From Asparagopsis taxiformis (taxonomy: Eukaryota > Rhodophyta > Florideophyceae > Bonnemaisoniales > Bonnemaisoniaceae): a stretch of 24,061 nt of DNA. The translations under genes and the position numbers were made by a program. This document shows positions 1-10,803 of the stretch, piece after piece (positions within the stretch are counted from its first letter, which is position 1; every line of letters begins with the position of its first letter). The stretch lies in contig JALQPE010000770.1 in assembly GCA_030407315.1 (NCBI GenBank), positions 1 to 24,061 of the forward strand, in the 5' to 3' direction. Below the pieces are notes generated by a model, which did no database searches, was not told the origin of the DNA, and saw only the letters and a program-made list of their open reading frames with translations.

Positions 1-580
1 ATGATATCATATGGAAGAGGCGAAATGCAAAGTGTATGACGTTAACTAGCTAATCTCGATATAGCCATTGTTGTACCATAGGTAGGAGGGTATGGTGGGA
101 AAGAGTAGACAATTGTACTTGAGTTTAGTTTTTCTAGTATTACCTAGTACAATGGAACCATCTATGTAGATTTTAGCACAGATGGATGGCACGGCATAGT
201 TATTATCGCGTCGCGTATAAATTTTTTAATGAAGTCACTCCCCGCATACACTGATTGACCGGAATAGTGAGTTCGCCCTGGCTTTAAGCGTGACTAGTAT
301 CTTGAACGCAGTAGTAGTGTGTTTGACAACTTGTATGGCAGTAGGGAACAAGGTAGTGTGATTTCGTATCATACTATAAAAATGAAAAAATTGGACGTTA
401 CAGACATGGGTGAAGTAGTATCTGGTGAAGAAGTTGACGAAGACTTGTCCTGAACAAAATTTGCAGATAGTGCGTTGTAGTATCTTTATTTCGTGGAGGA
501 ACTATGACTAGTGCGTGAATCATTGCGATTAGGCGACAGAGCGAAAAAGCGAAAGCTGGCCGTGAGCGTGAGCGATCAGC
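1..580. other. No gene recognised
   Basis: No open frame with convincing coding character was seen on either strand in this stretch. It is moderately AT-rich. A short ATG frame near 404 gives about 15 acidic residues and then stops, and it could belong to the relic gene that follows. Confidence 0.4.
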
Positions 581-2265
581 GGCCGTAGATGCACTTCCCC
601 TGTGTCGGAACGCAAATATACGTGTGGTTCCATGGGTGATGACGCAATATGGTGGAAGGCTACTGTTGTGGAAATCAACTTCCTGAGCAGTAATCCTGTT
701 TGGCAGTGGTAAGCCGTCAGTGGGAGAGACCGTATCGATGTAGACAGAGGAGATGGCGTGTACACGCCTGGTGTGGTGGAGCACAATGGACAGGATGTGG
801 TGATGCAATTGTGAGGTTGACGACGGAGGAAAAGGATATTGCAGTGATGGAAGTATCGAAGTGGCGGTACTCGGATGCTGTGAAGCCAAGGTACGACGAA
901 ATGGTGGTTGCGGAAGGCAGATTGTTATATGATGCTATCCCTGAAAGGAATTACCCTTGTGTTTCCTACGAACATGTAAAATTTCTGATGGGAAGTAAGT
1001 TAATGTCCGGGGGTCAGCCACCGACACAGTGGCGAAGGAGCAACAGAGAGGTTGTGGACTACGAAGCGGTGGGAGTAGAATTTCATGAACAATCAGATGG
1101 AGAATCTCAAGGGATATCACAGCAGAGGAAGAAGCAAAAAGTGGAATCAGCACTTGACGCCAACACTACGGTGGTATGGAGACAGGCTCAGAACACTAGA
1201 AAATATAATGCTTTCTGGAAATGGTAGCGAGTGTCGGCTCGGTTGGAACGGAATGGTTCGAAATTGTGGATCAACAGTATCAGCTGGTAAGGTTTTTATT
1301 GATGCTCTTACAGCGTGCGGTAGATAAAGTTGTGGAACAGGTTAATCAAGCACTTTGTCAAACTCAGGTGGCGGCTACCTACATAGTGAGATTGACGGTG
1401 CATGTACAAGTGTAACGGCTATTAGCGGACCGGTGCAGATCCCATCTCATTGAGCACTGAGTTATTCCGGGAAATGCTAAAGGGAACAGCAGAAATCTAT
1501 GGAGGGGGGTATTACAAAGTTTACCCAGGGCTTCACGCGGCAGTGGCTGGAACTGGTGGGGAAGCTTTGAACATTACGTGTTCCAGTTTTGCACACTAAT
1601 CAGATCTGCTAGGATTGGGGCACCCGATGGCGAACCGAGTGTCTGGTTCACAGGCGTAATATCAGCAACTCGGAAGTGGAGGACAATGAAGAGTGTAGTT
1701 ACATGAACGGTTCGGCGAGGTCATGTGGTTTGCGGTTGTTTGGTACGATATTGTGCTCGGGAATCATGGAAGCACAGTCGACATCTGTTGCAATTGGCAG
1801 TAGCTCATTCTGCACTGTGGAAACAACATCAAACGTGTGGTGTCTAATTCGAAAAAGTAGTTCTGTGGTCCAAGGTGAATACGTGCGCGGAATGGAGCTG
1901 CAGAAATGTCCTTTGAACATGTGATTTGCCACGGGAGGAGCGACGGTGAAGGGAGTCTGGAAGGGTGGAAAAGCGAAGGAAACAAATGTTTCCGTATAGA
2001 ATGGGAGCCTGCGGATGCAAAGAAGAGAGGAAGGCGGGGGATGTATTGTGGGGATCTCTGAGAGTGCATATGCCGTACGTTCCTATTCCGTGGTGTGGAA
2101 GAACCTTGTCGTATAGACAAGTTGATAACAGAAGATGTAGTGAACGACGTGGTAGGGTATAGTGCGTCAGAGAAAAAGGCAGAGAAGTACATTAAATGAT
2201 GCCAGCAGTTTGTGAATGAGAAATACTTTAATACAGATGATGCATGCATTGCAAAGCATAACTAG
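580..2265 (+). pseudogene. Decayed gene with Tudor-like segments
   Basis: Several plus-strand fragments read like protein, but they lie in different frames and are broken by stops. Around 640-690 one frame gives DDAIWWKATVVEIN, which matches the pattern of Tudor-like barrels and resembles the WWSAIVKE segment of the intact protein at 13663-15024. Around 800-1000 another frame gives a hydrophilic run including TTEEKDIAVMEVSKW, and near 1130 there is a basic QQRKKQKVES patch. At about 1625-1660 GEPSVWFTGVISA is a second Tudor-like strand pair. A last fragment near 2150-2265 ends at TAG with an in-frame TGA inside it. I infer a dead multi-Tudor gene. The family assignment rests on short motifs only, and no start or full reading frame can be fixed. 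Confidence 0.35.
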
Positions 2266-2472
2266 TTGAGCGTTGGGAACTTTCCTAGAACTACTAATGA
2301 ACCATACCGATATAAAGTTTCTAATCAACTACACATCAATTAGAGAAATACCAAGCTCGTCATCCTCCTGTAGAGGGACGCAATCAGGATTGGAAATGCG
2401 CCTGTCTGCCGAGTTTTCAAAGGAAATTCGGTTTGTACGATGCTTGAATCGAAACGTACAGACTCGTATTCT

Positions 2473-4028
2473 TCAGCAGTGAGATTTTCTTCTCTTCTCG
2501 GATGATTCCGAACAGGCAATCACCTCCCATGAGGTATCCCGCAGCTCTAGATGTCCCCATGAAACTCGCAAAGGGAATCCATCTTTCCCGAACTGAGGTG
2601 TAGGTAACTTGCTGAGGGCCGCATTGAATAAACCTTGGAGACATATTGCTATCCGATAACAAGCTTGAATGGCATGGGGCTCATGACAAAGCATCTCCAG
2701 TTGTGTGCATTGGCAGAAACTGCAATAACAATATCATAGCTAAAGTAAGAAAAGAGAATGAACATACAGCCAATTTCTCCACTGGATTCTGCGCAGTTGT
2801 AATGTTTCCATTAAGATACCGCCACCGTACCGCCGCTTACCTGAACTTGTAAGTAACCTGAACGTGAAGCTCGGGACGACTGAGAATGAAATTTGAGAAG
2901 GTAGAATCATTTCTTGAATACACTTCTAGAGCGTCTTCTCCTGTTCCGTAAGCTTTCAACGTTGTCGGAATTCAGTCAAGTGGACACATGTCCGACGTGG
3001 ACACATCAGAGTCAAGTGGAACAGCAATAGTTGCCTTCATATCTCGGTGGATGAGGAAGAATGCTTGCTTGACCAATTCCATTTTCATTTTGCTTACGGG
3101 AACAGTTAAGAACTGGCGGTGAGCTGCCGTAGAGCAGAGGTAATGATCGGAATGGACTGTATATCCGACGGTGACAGGTTGGCATAGCGGAAGACGAAGA
3201 GAGGGGACGTAGATGCACGACGTGCTTCTCCTTTTCGAACCAGACAGTCGCCGACGCTTTGAAGATCCAACCTGCAAACTCGTGGACTGTTCTATGTTGG
3301 CGTTCTGCCTCCGTGGGCATCGAATATCCATGGCATGGAAAAGAGCGCGCTGCGAAATGTGCAGCCAAGATGGTTTATATCGATGGGCACAATTGTTGCA
3401 TTGCGTAGTGCATAATCTCTTGAGATAGTATTGCTGTTCAAGTCCTCTTCTTCGCCGGGGTCCAGGATGGCCGGCATTCCTGGTGGCCGAGTCCTTCCAT
3501 CGTACAATTCTGTCATTCGCCATCGAAATAAATGCTGTTCCGACAATAGAGCGTTTTAAGAATATATGCCGTTTCCCAACCGCCGTGCCAATTAGAGATT
3601 TCTCTTGGATTGTCTTACCTCTGCATTAGAACTGGAAGTCTGCGAAAACGACAATGCAGCAAGTAGCAATGTTGTGCAGGACTTCTCTTGCGGGGTTTAT
3701 TCAGACCTTGCATTCAAGTTCCTGAGCAAACTTGGATCCACTGAAGTTTTTGTAAGCTCTGCAACGGTTCTGAAAGCGACGAATCTAGATGTCACATGCC
3801 TATTGTTGAACAAAGAGGACACTAGAGTGGTAATTTGACCTGATTTTCTTGATCTCTCCTCGAGAACTACTGAAGGTACAGTGTTTGTCCCTGCAGCAGC
3901 CGAGGTCATGTACCGAATGCAAGCAAGCTCCATTCAATGGACGAAAGGGAGTCGCGCATATACTGTTCGAGGGATGCAAACTGTTCCTCAAACTTTGCAA
4001 ACCTTGACAATGATAATTCATCTCGCAT
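2473..4028 (-). pseudogene. Decayed intron-containing gene, unknown family
   Basis: I do not recognise the family. A plausible start at 4028 gives 40 residues of helical, coiled-coil-like sequence (SRFAKFEEQFASLEQYMRD). The reading then continues in other frames: SAAAGTNTVPSVVLEERSRK near 3900, TISRDYALRNATIVPID near 3440, and SKMKMELVKQAFFLIHRD near 3060. After an in-frame TGA at 2972 comes GTGEDALEVYSRNDSTF near 2915. A good donor (CAG/GTAAGC at 2840) and acceptor (TTATTGCAG ending at 2720) then join to an exon that stops at 2473. A TAA and a TAG also interrupt it, so more than simple base-call errors is needed to explain it. The coding-like fragments are clear, but their joining is inference. 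Confidence 0.4.
2720..2840 (-). other. Candidate spliceosomal intron (121 nt)
   Basis: On the minus strand an exon reading EVYSRNDSTF...VTYKF ends at CAG/GTAAGC (donor G at 2840). An acceptor TATTGTTATTGCAG ends at 2720. Splicing continues an open frame for about 80 codons to the stop at 2473, whereas the unspliced frame stops at once at the TAA inside the donor. This supports a eukaryotic source. A second, weaker candidate is 3535-3618 (GTAAGA to GAACAG). Confidence 0.45.
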
Positions 4029-4252
4029 TTCAGCTCAAAATGATGGAATGTTCCACGTCCGGGAGAGGAGAATTGAGGTGCACGAGCAAATTGATTATCC
4101 AACGAGAAAGATAAATAGAAAGACTCGAGGAAATGTCTGTCGTAAGCAGACCAATCATGTAACGGACAAGTGCAATGGTAGTGCCGTTACGAAATATGAG
4201 GGCTGTAACGGTCCTCGGCATACTGAGAAGCAGTGAAACCAGCAATGTAGGC

Positions 4253-4384
4253 TAGAGTTGAAATTTGGTAATTTTTATGGTCTGAAATTGCTGCAGTAAA
4301 AAGCGATCTACCATTGTGCACTTTGCTAGATCGCTTTTTACTGCAGTAATTTCAGACCGTAAATATTACCAAATTTCAACTCTA
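4253..4384. repeat. Palindromic MITE-like element, copy 1
   Basis: This is an almost perfect 132-bp inverted repeat. The ends are TAGAGTTGAAATTTGG and its complement, and the inner arms contain CTGCAGTAAAAAGCGATCTA and its complement. A short loop is centred on GTGCAC. It has no coding capacity. The structure fits a non-autonomous foldback or MITE element. A target-site duplication is not obvious. Confidence 0.85.
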
Positions 4385-4923
4385 CAAACCATGACGGCCA
4401 GCAATACATGACGTAGTATTTTTACCACCTCTTATTCTGCTCAGAGACTGTGAAGGTGCGGCACTGGGAAACTCGGTGAGCTATTCGGCCGTATACTTTG
4501 GTAATACAAGACCGGGAATTTGTACGCAGCAGAGCACATCGGTGCCCCGCTATGTTAACGACAGCAAAGCTAACTTTTTTGCTCTGTGCATTCCAATATG
4601 CGCAGAGTGCAATAAGCAGAGCAAGTGAAACGCCTCCTTACTCTGCAGCACACATGTATAACATTGCGCAATTTTACACACTAGTGCACTTGTCGGGCAT
4701 GCTGAACAGCAGTACGACGCCATCATCATGCGCTGGAATGTATCGTAGGACGTCCGCGAAGTTAGTTAAAAGTCTAGACTAGTTTAACGATCGATATCCA
4801 AAACTAGGAATTCCCAGCAAGATTTATTCGCAAAAGAAGAATCTGATGATTATCGTTCCATAAACTAGTCAGACGTTTCAGTTGGTTAGTCCTGGAATAA
4901 AGCATGAACGATTAGAGCGGTGC
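4385..4923. other. Segment between two palindromes, no clear gene
   Basis: This 540-bp stretch separates two copies of the same palindromic element. Its only open frame of note starts at ATG 4552 and ends near 4782 (+, 76 codons). That frame has no recognisable motif and little coding character, so I do not call it a gene. Confidence 0.35.
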
Positions 4924-5044
4924 TTTAAATTTGGAAATTTTTCATTCTGAAATTACTGCAGTAAAAAGTGATCTAGCCAAGTGCACTTTGGTAGATCACT
5001 TTTTACTGCAGTAATTTCAGAGCGAAAAAATTACCAAATTTCAA
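4924..5044. repeat. Palindromic MITE-like element, copy 2
   Basis: A 121-bp inverted repeat of the same family as 4253-4384. It carries AAAAAGTGATCTA in the left arm and TAGATCACTTTTT in the right arm, so the base that differs from copy 1 has changed in both arms. The loop again contains GTGCAC. The left outer arm is less well matched (AAATTTGGAAATTTTT) than the right. Confidence 0.85.
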
Positions 5045-5339
5045 TTGTGAATCGAGAACGAGTCTTGGTACTAGTATTTCTCTACTATCTCCTTTCCATT
5101 CGCGCTCGTTGAAGTTAGTTTACTGGCACAGAGTGCAAGCAACTTACGCACCCCTTCCAAACTAGTACAAACCCCTACTCTAATCCCTGCAATACAACTC
5201 TGGGTTCTGTCGCCATCCTCACGTCCCCTCGCGAGATATCGGCGGCGTGTCGGTTCCAGAATTTTCCGATTCGAATTTATTGGCGCCGCGTGGACTTTGG
5301 AGGCGTGGACTTCCAGTCCGCCCTTTGATCGTCGAAAAC

Positions 5340-5399
5340 TTTCCCACACTCATCTTTTTCCTTCTCCCTGCTCTCACTTTTCTCTTCACCTCACAAGTA
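5340..5399 (+). promoter_or_regulatory. CT-rich leader upstream of the first methyltransferase-SET gene
   Basis: About 60 bases of pyrimidine-rich sequence (CTTTTTCCTTCTCCCTGCTC followed by more of the same) lie directly before the ATG at 5400. Similar CT-rich tracts precede the start at 10804 and, more weakly, the start at 15538. Such tracts are common in promoters or 5' leaders of compact eukaryotic genomes. No TATA box is evident. Confidence 0.4.
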
Positions 5400-8300
5400 A
5401 TGGCGGAAGTACGACGGCGACATGGGCTCGTCGTAACACGCAGCGAAAATGGACCAACAGAACCACATGATTTGTACGGAGACGGAACAATTCTCTGGGT
5501 GGATCCGGCGCGCGTTGTTTCAATTCCAGCGATTGAAGGGGCTGCCACTCCTGCCTCTGATATTCCCCGTGGAACGCACCTAAACTTCGATGCTCTCTAT
5601 CTGTACGGTATCATTGCGGAAAACGGGGACGTTACCCGGTGGAGGTATGGACGTGTGCGAAGAGGTATTGTCACGCCCCCGAACCAGACTTCAAGGTATT
5701 TACTCTCCGCATGTGCTATGAGTCTATTTCCACCAAACCGCATACGCTTGCCTTGATTCTGTATCACATTCTGGAGAGCGAAAGGACAATTCCGTTCTAC
5801 GAAAGTGTGTCAATTGTAGCTTACATGCGAGACTGCTGGCATAATAGAGAGAAGGACGAGGATAACGTTCCACTCGAAGAACATTCACTCTCAGCGTTCC
5901 GAAGGGCTTTGGGCAGTCTGTACAGATTCAATCTACCATCGCTAGAAGCCATCGTAATCGTTGACAGGTGGTTTTCATATGCGTACCACCGCCACACGTT
6001 TAACATTGTGCAATCAGTGCGGAACTTCACGAGTACTGGTGATGATGGCAATACAGAGCTTGATACAAGAGTATGGGATCTGTTTCTTACCAGCTGTGGG
6101 ATGCAGGATTTGTCCGTATCGTTCTTTATTCCGGTGTACATCAATGAGCGTGATGAGCCGAGGGGTGTAGAAATTTCAACGAAAAGCTCCCAGAGTCCTC
6201 GTCCCTCCGGTCCAGTGTTCTATGAATACCACAACCATAAACACACAGGAAGGACAGCTATTGGACGAGATGCGTACTCCAGGCAAACTCTGGCTTGTCA
6301 ATTCTTTGTTTCACACGTTCAGGAAAGGCTACAGATCATGGTAACTGGGCACTCCAAGATATTCCCCGTCTTTCCGAAAGTTGTATTTCTCATGGGATTG
6401 ATTCAGATGGATCGAGACTGGAAGTTGCGAGTAGAAACGCGCCCACGACAACGGACAAGAACCAGGTCTGCGGCTAGATTGACAGCGCTAATCAAGAAGG
6501 ACAGTCCTTTTACGGCACAGCGTCTGGGATATGGGGTTCATCAGGTTCTGGCAGCATGGGATGAGTTGGCAAAATCCTTGGGTCAGGTGGTGCAGAAGAG
6601 CTCCTGCAACCTTACCTTCTTTACGACCAGAGACTGTTTACGTACCACGTCCTGGACTCGGAAAATAGGGGCTTTTTCACCGCTTCGAGAGCTGAAGACC
6701 TTGTTGCATGGCAGAGGAGCTGTTCGAAGAGTGCAACACTCGGCAAGCATTTCAAGTGCTGCTGTCCATCGTACGCTGCTGCAAGACGCTCAGATGCCCT
6801 CTGTGCAAAGTCATTCTGGGAACACTTAATGGCAATATGTCGCAATGACAAATTGTTCGACCTATCTGTCTCGGCTCCGCAAGATATACCGTTCATAAGA
6901 GCTTCCAGCCGTCCCCCGGCTCCCCGGTTTCCGGGAGTTCACGACTATTCCGGCACTGGCGATGGTGGAAAGGCAGCTCACAGCATTCAGCTTACAGAAG
7001 AGCCGCAATCAACGCCCGACCCAAATGAGGAGCTGTTCAGAGAAATGGAGACGGCGACGACAGCTTCTCCAGTCCGGGAATCTTCGGTAACCCGACAGGT
7101 GTCGGAAGCCGTGGCCGCGAACCCGACTAAGCGTAGGCGTCTAGAGGTCAGTACGATCGGTGCAGCAAGCTCAGGGGCTAACCCGGCTAGCAGCAGCACC
7201 GGTCCAAACGAAGCTGATGTGAACTCCATGCGGGTCGAAGAGGAAGTGCTAATTCCTGCGGAACTGGAGAACATGAAAGGATGTTTCCTACATACATTCA
7301 ACTGTAGTTTCCGAGACCTTCTGAAAAACTACGACGCCGTTGACAATCCTGGTAAGCCGCAAATCCGGGAAGGTGCTCAGTTGGTCCTCACTGACCCGCC
7401 GTACTATACTAGGCGTATGTCCGGCAGAGGAAACTCTGGTTACGATGTCCTCCGTCAGGAAGAAATCGAAGACACGGTAGCTGAAATTTCCAAGGTGACG
7501 CGCAATGGTGGTCATGTTCTCATATTCACATCTGCTGCTCTGTTCTACAATTGGGTTTACGAGCTCCGCAAAGTGAAGTACTCTGCCGGCTATCCTATGT
7601 TTGCCGTTGATTCGCAGCCTATTGTGTGTACTCGGAGTCCGACACATTCACATCCCCCCCGTATCGTATCACGACAAGTTTGTTGAATATGGTGGAGTTG
7701 GTCGTACATGCCACCAAGCTCGGCAAGGGGAGAGAAGGCTGGGGGATGGTTAATTACCGAAATGCCGGATACATACTTTCTAGATTCAAGGCTTGGACAA
7801 ATGTCATCGACAACATCCCGCGGATCACTGCGTCGGAGACGGTGAAATATATGGACAAGGACAAGAAGAAGGTTACGTTGCGCCCCGAGCAGAAGACCGT
7901 CGCTCTCATGCAAGAGCTCATTGGGCGTTTCTCAAACCAGGGCGACCTGGTTGTGGACATGTTTGCTGGAACTTTCTCCACTGCTGTTGCATGCCTGACA
8001 ATGCACCATGGTCAGTACAGGAGGTTTGTCGGGTGTGAGAAGTTCAAGGATTGCTACGAACTGTCTCTTCCTAGAGTCAACGTCGCATTTCTCCACCAGG
8101 TCTCTATTGGGAACTTTGCCCAGCAGTCCCACGACTGCCCTACAGCAGCTGGCTTCTGCTCGTCTGGGAACTTCGGAAGAGAGTTCATCATTGAAGACAA
8201 CCTCAAAAGTGCCCATTTCAACCAAACTTCCGCCCCACCTCATCAGCTTTCTTACTGGCATCTGGTGCATTCCGGACCAGCACAAGGAGTTGACAGACCA

Positions 8301-8883
8301 ACCCATTGATAAGTGGCCACAATCGCTGCTGGGTTTGTTGTCTACCGTGGATATTAAAACCCTGCTGTCAATAGACGCGATGGCACACAATGTATACGTC
8401 GCAGCGTCAACGATTCCTTCGGCTGGTGACGGTCTGTTTGCAAGAGTGGATATTGATCCTGGAGATATCGTAGGGTACTATTTCGGGTCTGTGGTTTACA
8501 AGGATTTGTACAAGGCGAAGTTGAAGACTTTTGGTACTGGACCTACTTCCTTCTCGATTGAGCGTTTCCAGAAGTACGCTGTTCAAATTAAGGATGCAAA
8601 TGTGAAATGTCTGATGCCATCCACGTCTGCAAGTCCAATCTTCATTGTTCCATTCGAGTATTGTGCGGCATCGAAAATCAACGACCCAACGTTTGTGGAC
8701 CCAGCGGAGGGAACTGAGCGTCCGTCGCGTTCTGCTAATGTTAGTTTCTCTTCCCCCATACAAGAACTTCTTGATGAGACCTCTGTATCAACCTATCAAG
8801 TTGTATGCGTCACTGCCAATGTGCCCATTTCAGCTGGCTCAGAGTTATTCATCGAGTACGGACACGAATACTTTTCCGTATAA
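5400..8883 (+). pseudogene. ParB-like/DNA methyltransferase/SET fusion, frame-disrupted second copy
   Basis: This is a diverged paralogue of the intact protein at 15538-19005. The start is ATG 5400 after a CT-rich leader. The N-terminus has GTILWVDPARVVSI, matching the first ParB-like strand, but the DGAHR motif is not visible. The middle aligns through HQVLAAWDE (copy 2: DRVLAAWDT) and a basic TKRRRLE patch. The beta-class methyltransferase has DPPY at 7393-7404 and FAGT near 7962. The SET domain has GDGLFARVDIDPGDIVGYY, then INDP and ELFIEYGHEYF just before TAA 8883. Four frame changes occur: C5 at 5676-5680, GG near 6586, C7 at 7654-7660, and between about 8045 and 8190. The first three are each repaired by one added base. 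Total length is almost that of the intact copy. It may be a young pseudogene, or intact with base-call errors. Confidence 0.85.
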
Positions 8884-9317
8884 CCAGTACCCTGTCTGGA
8901 GAAATGTTGAGAAGTAAATGTTTTCCCATCTTCCTTTAAACTCTGTTTCATAGAATTGTAGTTCAAGTACGTGTATGTGAGCCAGGAGGGAAATCCTTGC
9001 ACAGGTCCCCTAAACGACGTAAAATACGAGCGTAAAATTTGGTAATTTTTTTGGCTGTGAAATTACTGCAGTAAAAAGCGATCTAGCTTGTGCACTTAGG
9101 TAGATCGCTTTTTACTGCAGTAATTTCAGAGCCAAAAAAATTACCAAATTTTACAGTATAGCTTGTGGCGCCTGTGGTGCCTTTTCGGCGACTGCTCTAG
9201 TCTGAGCTCTAGTCTGCACTCAACACGACCGTTGCTTCAATGATGTCATTAAGCAAAATGGTATGGCTTAGGTTTACTTTCTACAACAAACAGTCTTTGA
9301 CGCAGCTCGACTGTGTA
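8794..9317. repeat. Left copy of an inverted duplication (blocks A and B)
   Basis: Block A (8794-9183) covers the last 30 codons of the SET gene, its 3' flank and one palindromic element. Block B (9175-9317) follows directly. Both recur in inverted orientation at 9589-10106, but there in permuted order. The copies differ by many point changes and small indels, so the event is not recent. Confidence 0.8.
9033..9153. repeat. Palindromic MITE-like element, copy 3
   Basis: A 121-bp inverted repeat with TAAAATTTGGTAATTTTTTT ends. It has the GCGATCTA/TAGATCGC form of the inner arm. Its loop, GCTTGTGCACTTAGG, is the exact reverse complement of the loop of copy 5 at 10126-10243. It lies inside block A of the inverted duplication. 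Confidence 0.85.
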
Positions 9318-9588
9318 TGATGGTTCTGTACCACACCTTGTGGGTGTCACGATTGTTTGCTCGCAAGCGCAAGTAGCTCCACTAAGGGAGGGACAGACCA
9401 GAACATGTATTCGTGGTCATGCTTCGTGCATTACCATACGGTGCATTTAGATTAGTTCATGTACATCCGGGTGAATATAGCGATGGAAAAGTAGAGGAAT
9501 AACTACATTGCATTGCTCGCTGGCTTCCGTTCCGATGGTTGAGATGCCCGAAACAGAGGGTATTGGTCCGCGGTATGAGGGGAGATGT
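9318..9588. other. Spacer of the inverted duplication, nothing recognised
   Basis: This is unique sequence between the two inverted copies. No open frame, RNA gene or repeat was recognised in it. Confidence 0.4.
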
Positions 9589-9624
9589 GCAAGGCAAGTG
9601 CCACAGGCGCCACAAGCTAGACTG

Positions 9625-9743
9625 TAAAATTTGGTAATTTTTTGGCTCTGAAATTACTGCAGTAAAAAGCGATCTACCCAAGTGCACGAGCTAGATCGCT
9701 TTTTACTGCAGTAATTCACAGCCAAAAAAATTACCAAATTTTA
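9625..9743. repeat. Palindromic MITE-like element, copy 4
   Basis: A 119-bp inverted repeat with the GCGATCTA inner arm and the loop CCCAAGTGCACGAGC. It is the counterpart of copy 3 within the inverted block A. One arm has a small deletion (TAATTCACAG in place of TAATTTCAGAG). Confidence 0.85.
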
Positions 9744-9885
9744 CGCTCGTATTTTACGTCGTTTAGGGACCTGTGCAAGGATTTACATCCTGTCTCGCAT
9801 ACACTTATTTGAATTCTATGAACAGGGTGTAAAGGAAGATGGGAAAACATTTACTTCTCAACATTTCTCCTGACAGGGTGCTGGT

Positions 9886-9975
9886 TGCACAGAACAGTAT
9901 TTCGTGTCCGTACTCGATGAATTACTCTGAGCCAGCTGAAATGGGCACATTGGCAGTGACGCATACAACTTGATA
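9886..9975 (-). pseudogene. Duplicated tail fragment of the SET gene
   Basis: On the minus strand this repeats the final coding bases of 5400-8883, including the stretch for the IEYG motif near the C-terminus. It is followed by the same 3' flank. It has no start or upstream SET sequence of its own and is a by-product of the inverted duplication. Confidence 0.65.
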
Positions 9976-10125
9976 GACACAGTCAAGCTGCGCCAAGACC
10001 GTTTATGTAGAAAGTAAACGTAAGCCATTCTGTTTTTGCTCAATAAATCATCGAAGCAACGGTCGCGTTTAGTGCGGGCTAGAGCAGTCGCCGAAAAGGC
10101 GCCACGGGTCAGCTCAAGATGCGCT

Positions 10126-10243
10126 TAAAATTTGGAAATTTTTTTCGCTCTGAAATTACTGCAGTAAAAAGTGATCTACCTAAGTGCACAAGCTAGATCA
10201 CTTTTTACTGCAGTAATTTCAGAGCGAAAAATTACCAAATTTA
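10126..10243. repeat. Palindromic MITE-like element, copy 5
   Basis: A 118-bp inverted repeat with the GTGATCTA/TAGATCAC inner-arm form seen in copy 2. Its loop, CCTAAGTGCACAAGC, equals the complement of the copy 3 loop. It lies just outside block B of the right inverted copy. Confidence 0.85.
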
Positions 10244-10384
10244 ATGCCCATCCTCCATTCTCTCCATGACCGTTCAATATGAGTTCTGATTGATTAGGAC
10301 GCAACCGGCGGATATTTTGCGCATTATAGGTGTTATATTGCGCTGTCCCACGGTCCTGTTTGGACAACCTTCAAGTGCATACCT

Positions 10385-10760
10385 TACCGACCATCCACTT
10401 CTTCTTTCTCGCTCCTACTCATCTGCTACTCTCTCTGCTTCTTCTGCAACTTGAAAAGCAATCCCGATCGAGGACTTCCCCCTACGAGACGCACTGTTCC
10501 GCTCTCACTCTCTTTCTCTCTTTCACTCCCTACACCAATCTCTCCACCTCTACCTGCCTTTCTCTGCCACCCTTTCAGGTATCCTCTCTACCACTTCATT
10601 GCCAATCTCTCTGGCACTATCCATCACTCTCTCCTCCCACTGTCTCTCTAAAGCGACAGTCTTTCTCTCCTCGACCATCTCTGTTCTCCTATCCCCCTCT
10701 CTTTCTCACTACACTTCCGCGCTACCCACTCGGCAAAAAACATGCTCCGCGTACTATCCC
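10385..10760 (+). promoter_or_regulatory. Long CT-rich tract (leader or promoter)
   Basis: About 370 bases consist mostly of C and T with repeated CTCTC and TTTCTC runs, on the plus strand only. An open frame crosses it, but the peptide is a low-complexity Ser/Leu/Pro string with no ATG in context. I therefore read it as a leader or promoter for the ATG at 10804. It could also be a simple pyrimidine repeat. Confidence 0.45.
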
Positions 10761-10803
10761 TCAGTCGACCACCAGTGCAGCTCGAGAGCTCACCATCCCT
10801 GCC

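Larger units (their letters stand above)
9589..10106. repeat. Right copy of the inverted duplication, permuted
   Basis: 9589-9975 is the reverse complement of block A (8794-9183), and 9976-10106 is the reverse complement of block B (9175-9317). Read on the minus strand the order is B then A, while the left copy reads A then B. This is a circular permutation rather than a simple foldback. Confidence 0.75.

Noticed and set aside
10330..10803. Long open frame through the CT-rich tract as part of a 225-residue protein
   Set aside because: The peptide is a low-complexity Ser/Leu/Pro string made by pyrimidine runs and starts at GTG. Only the part after ATG 10804 has protein character.
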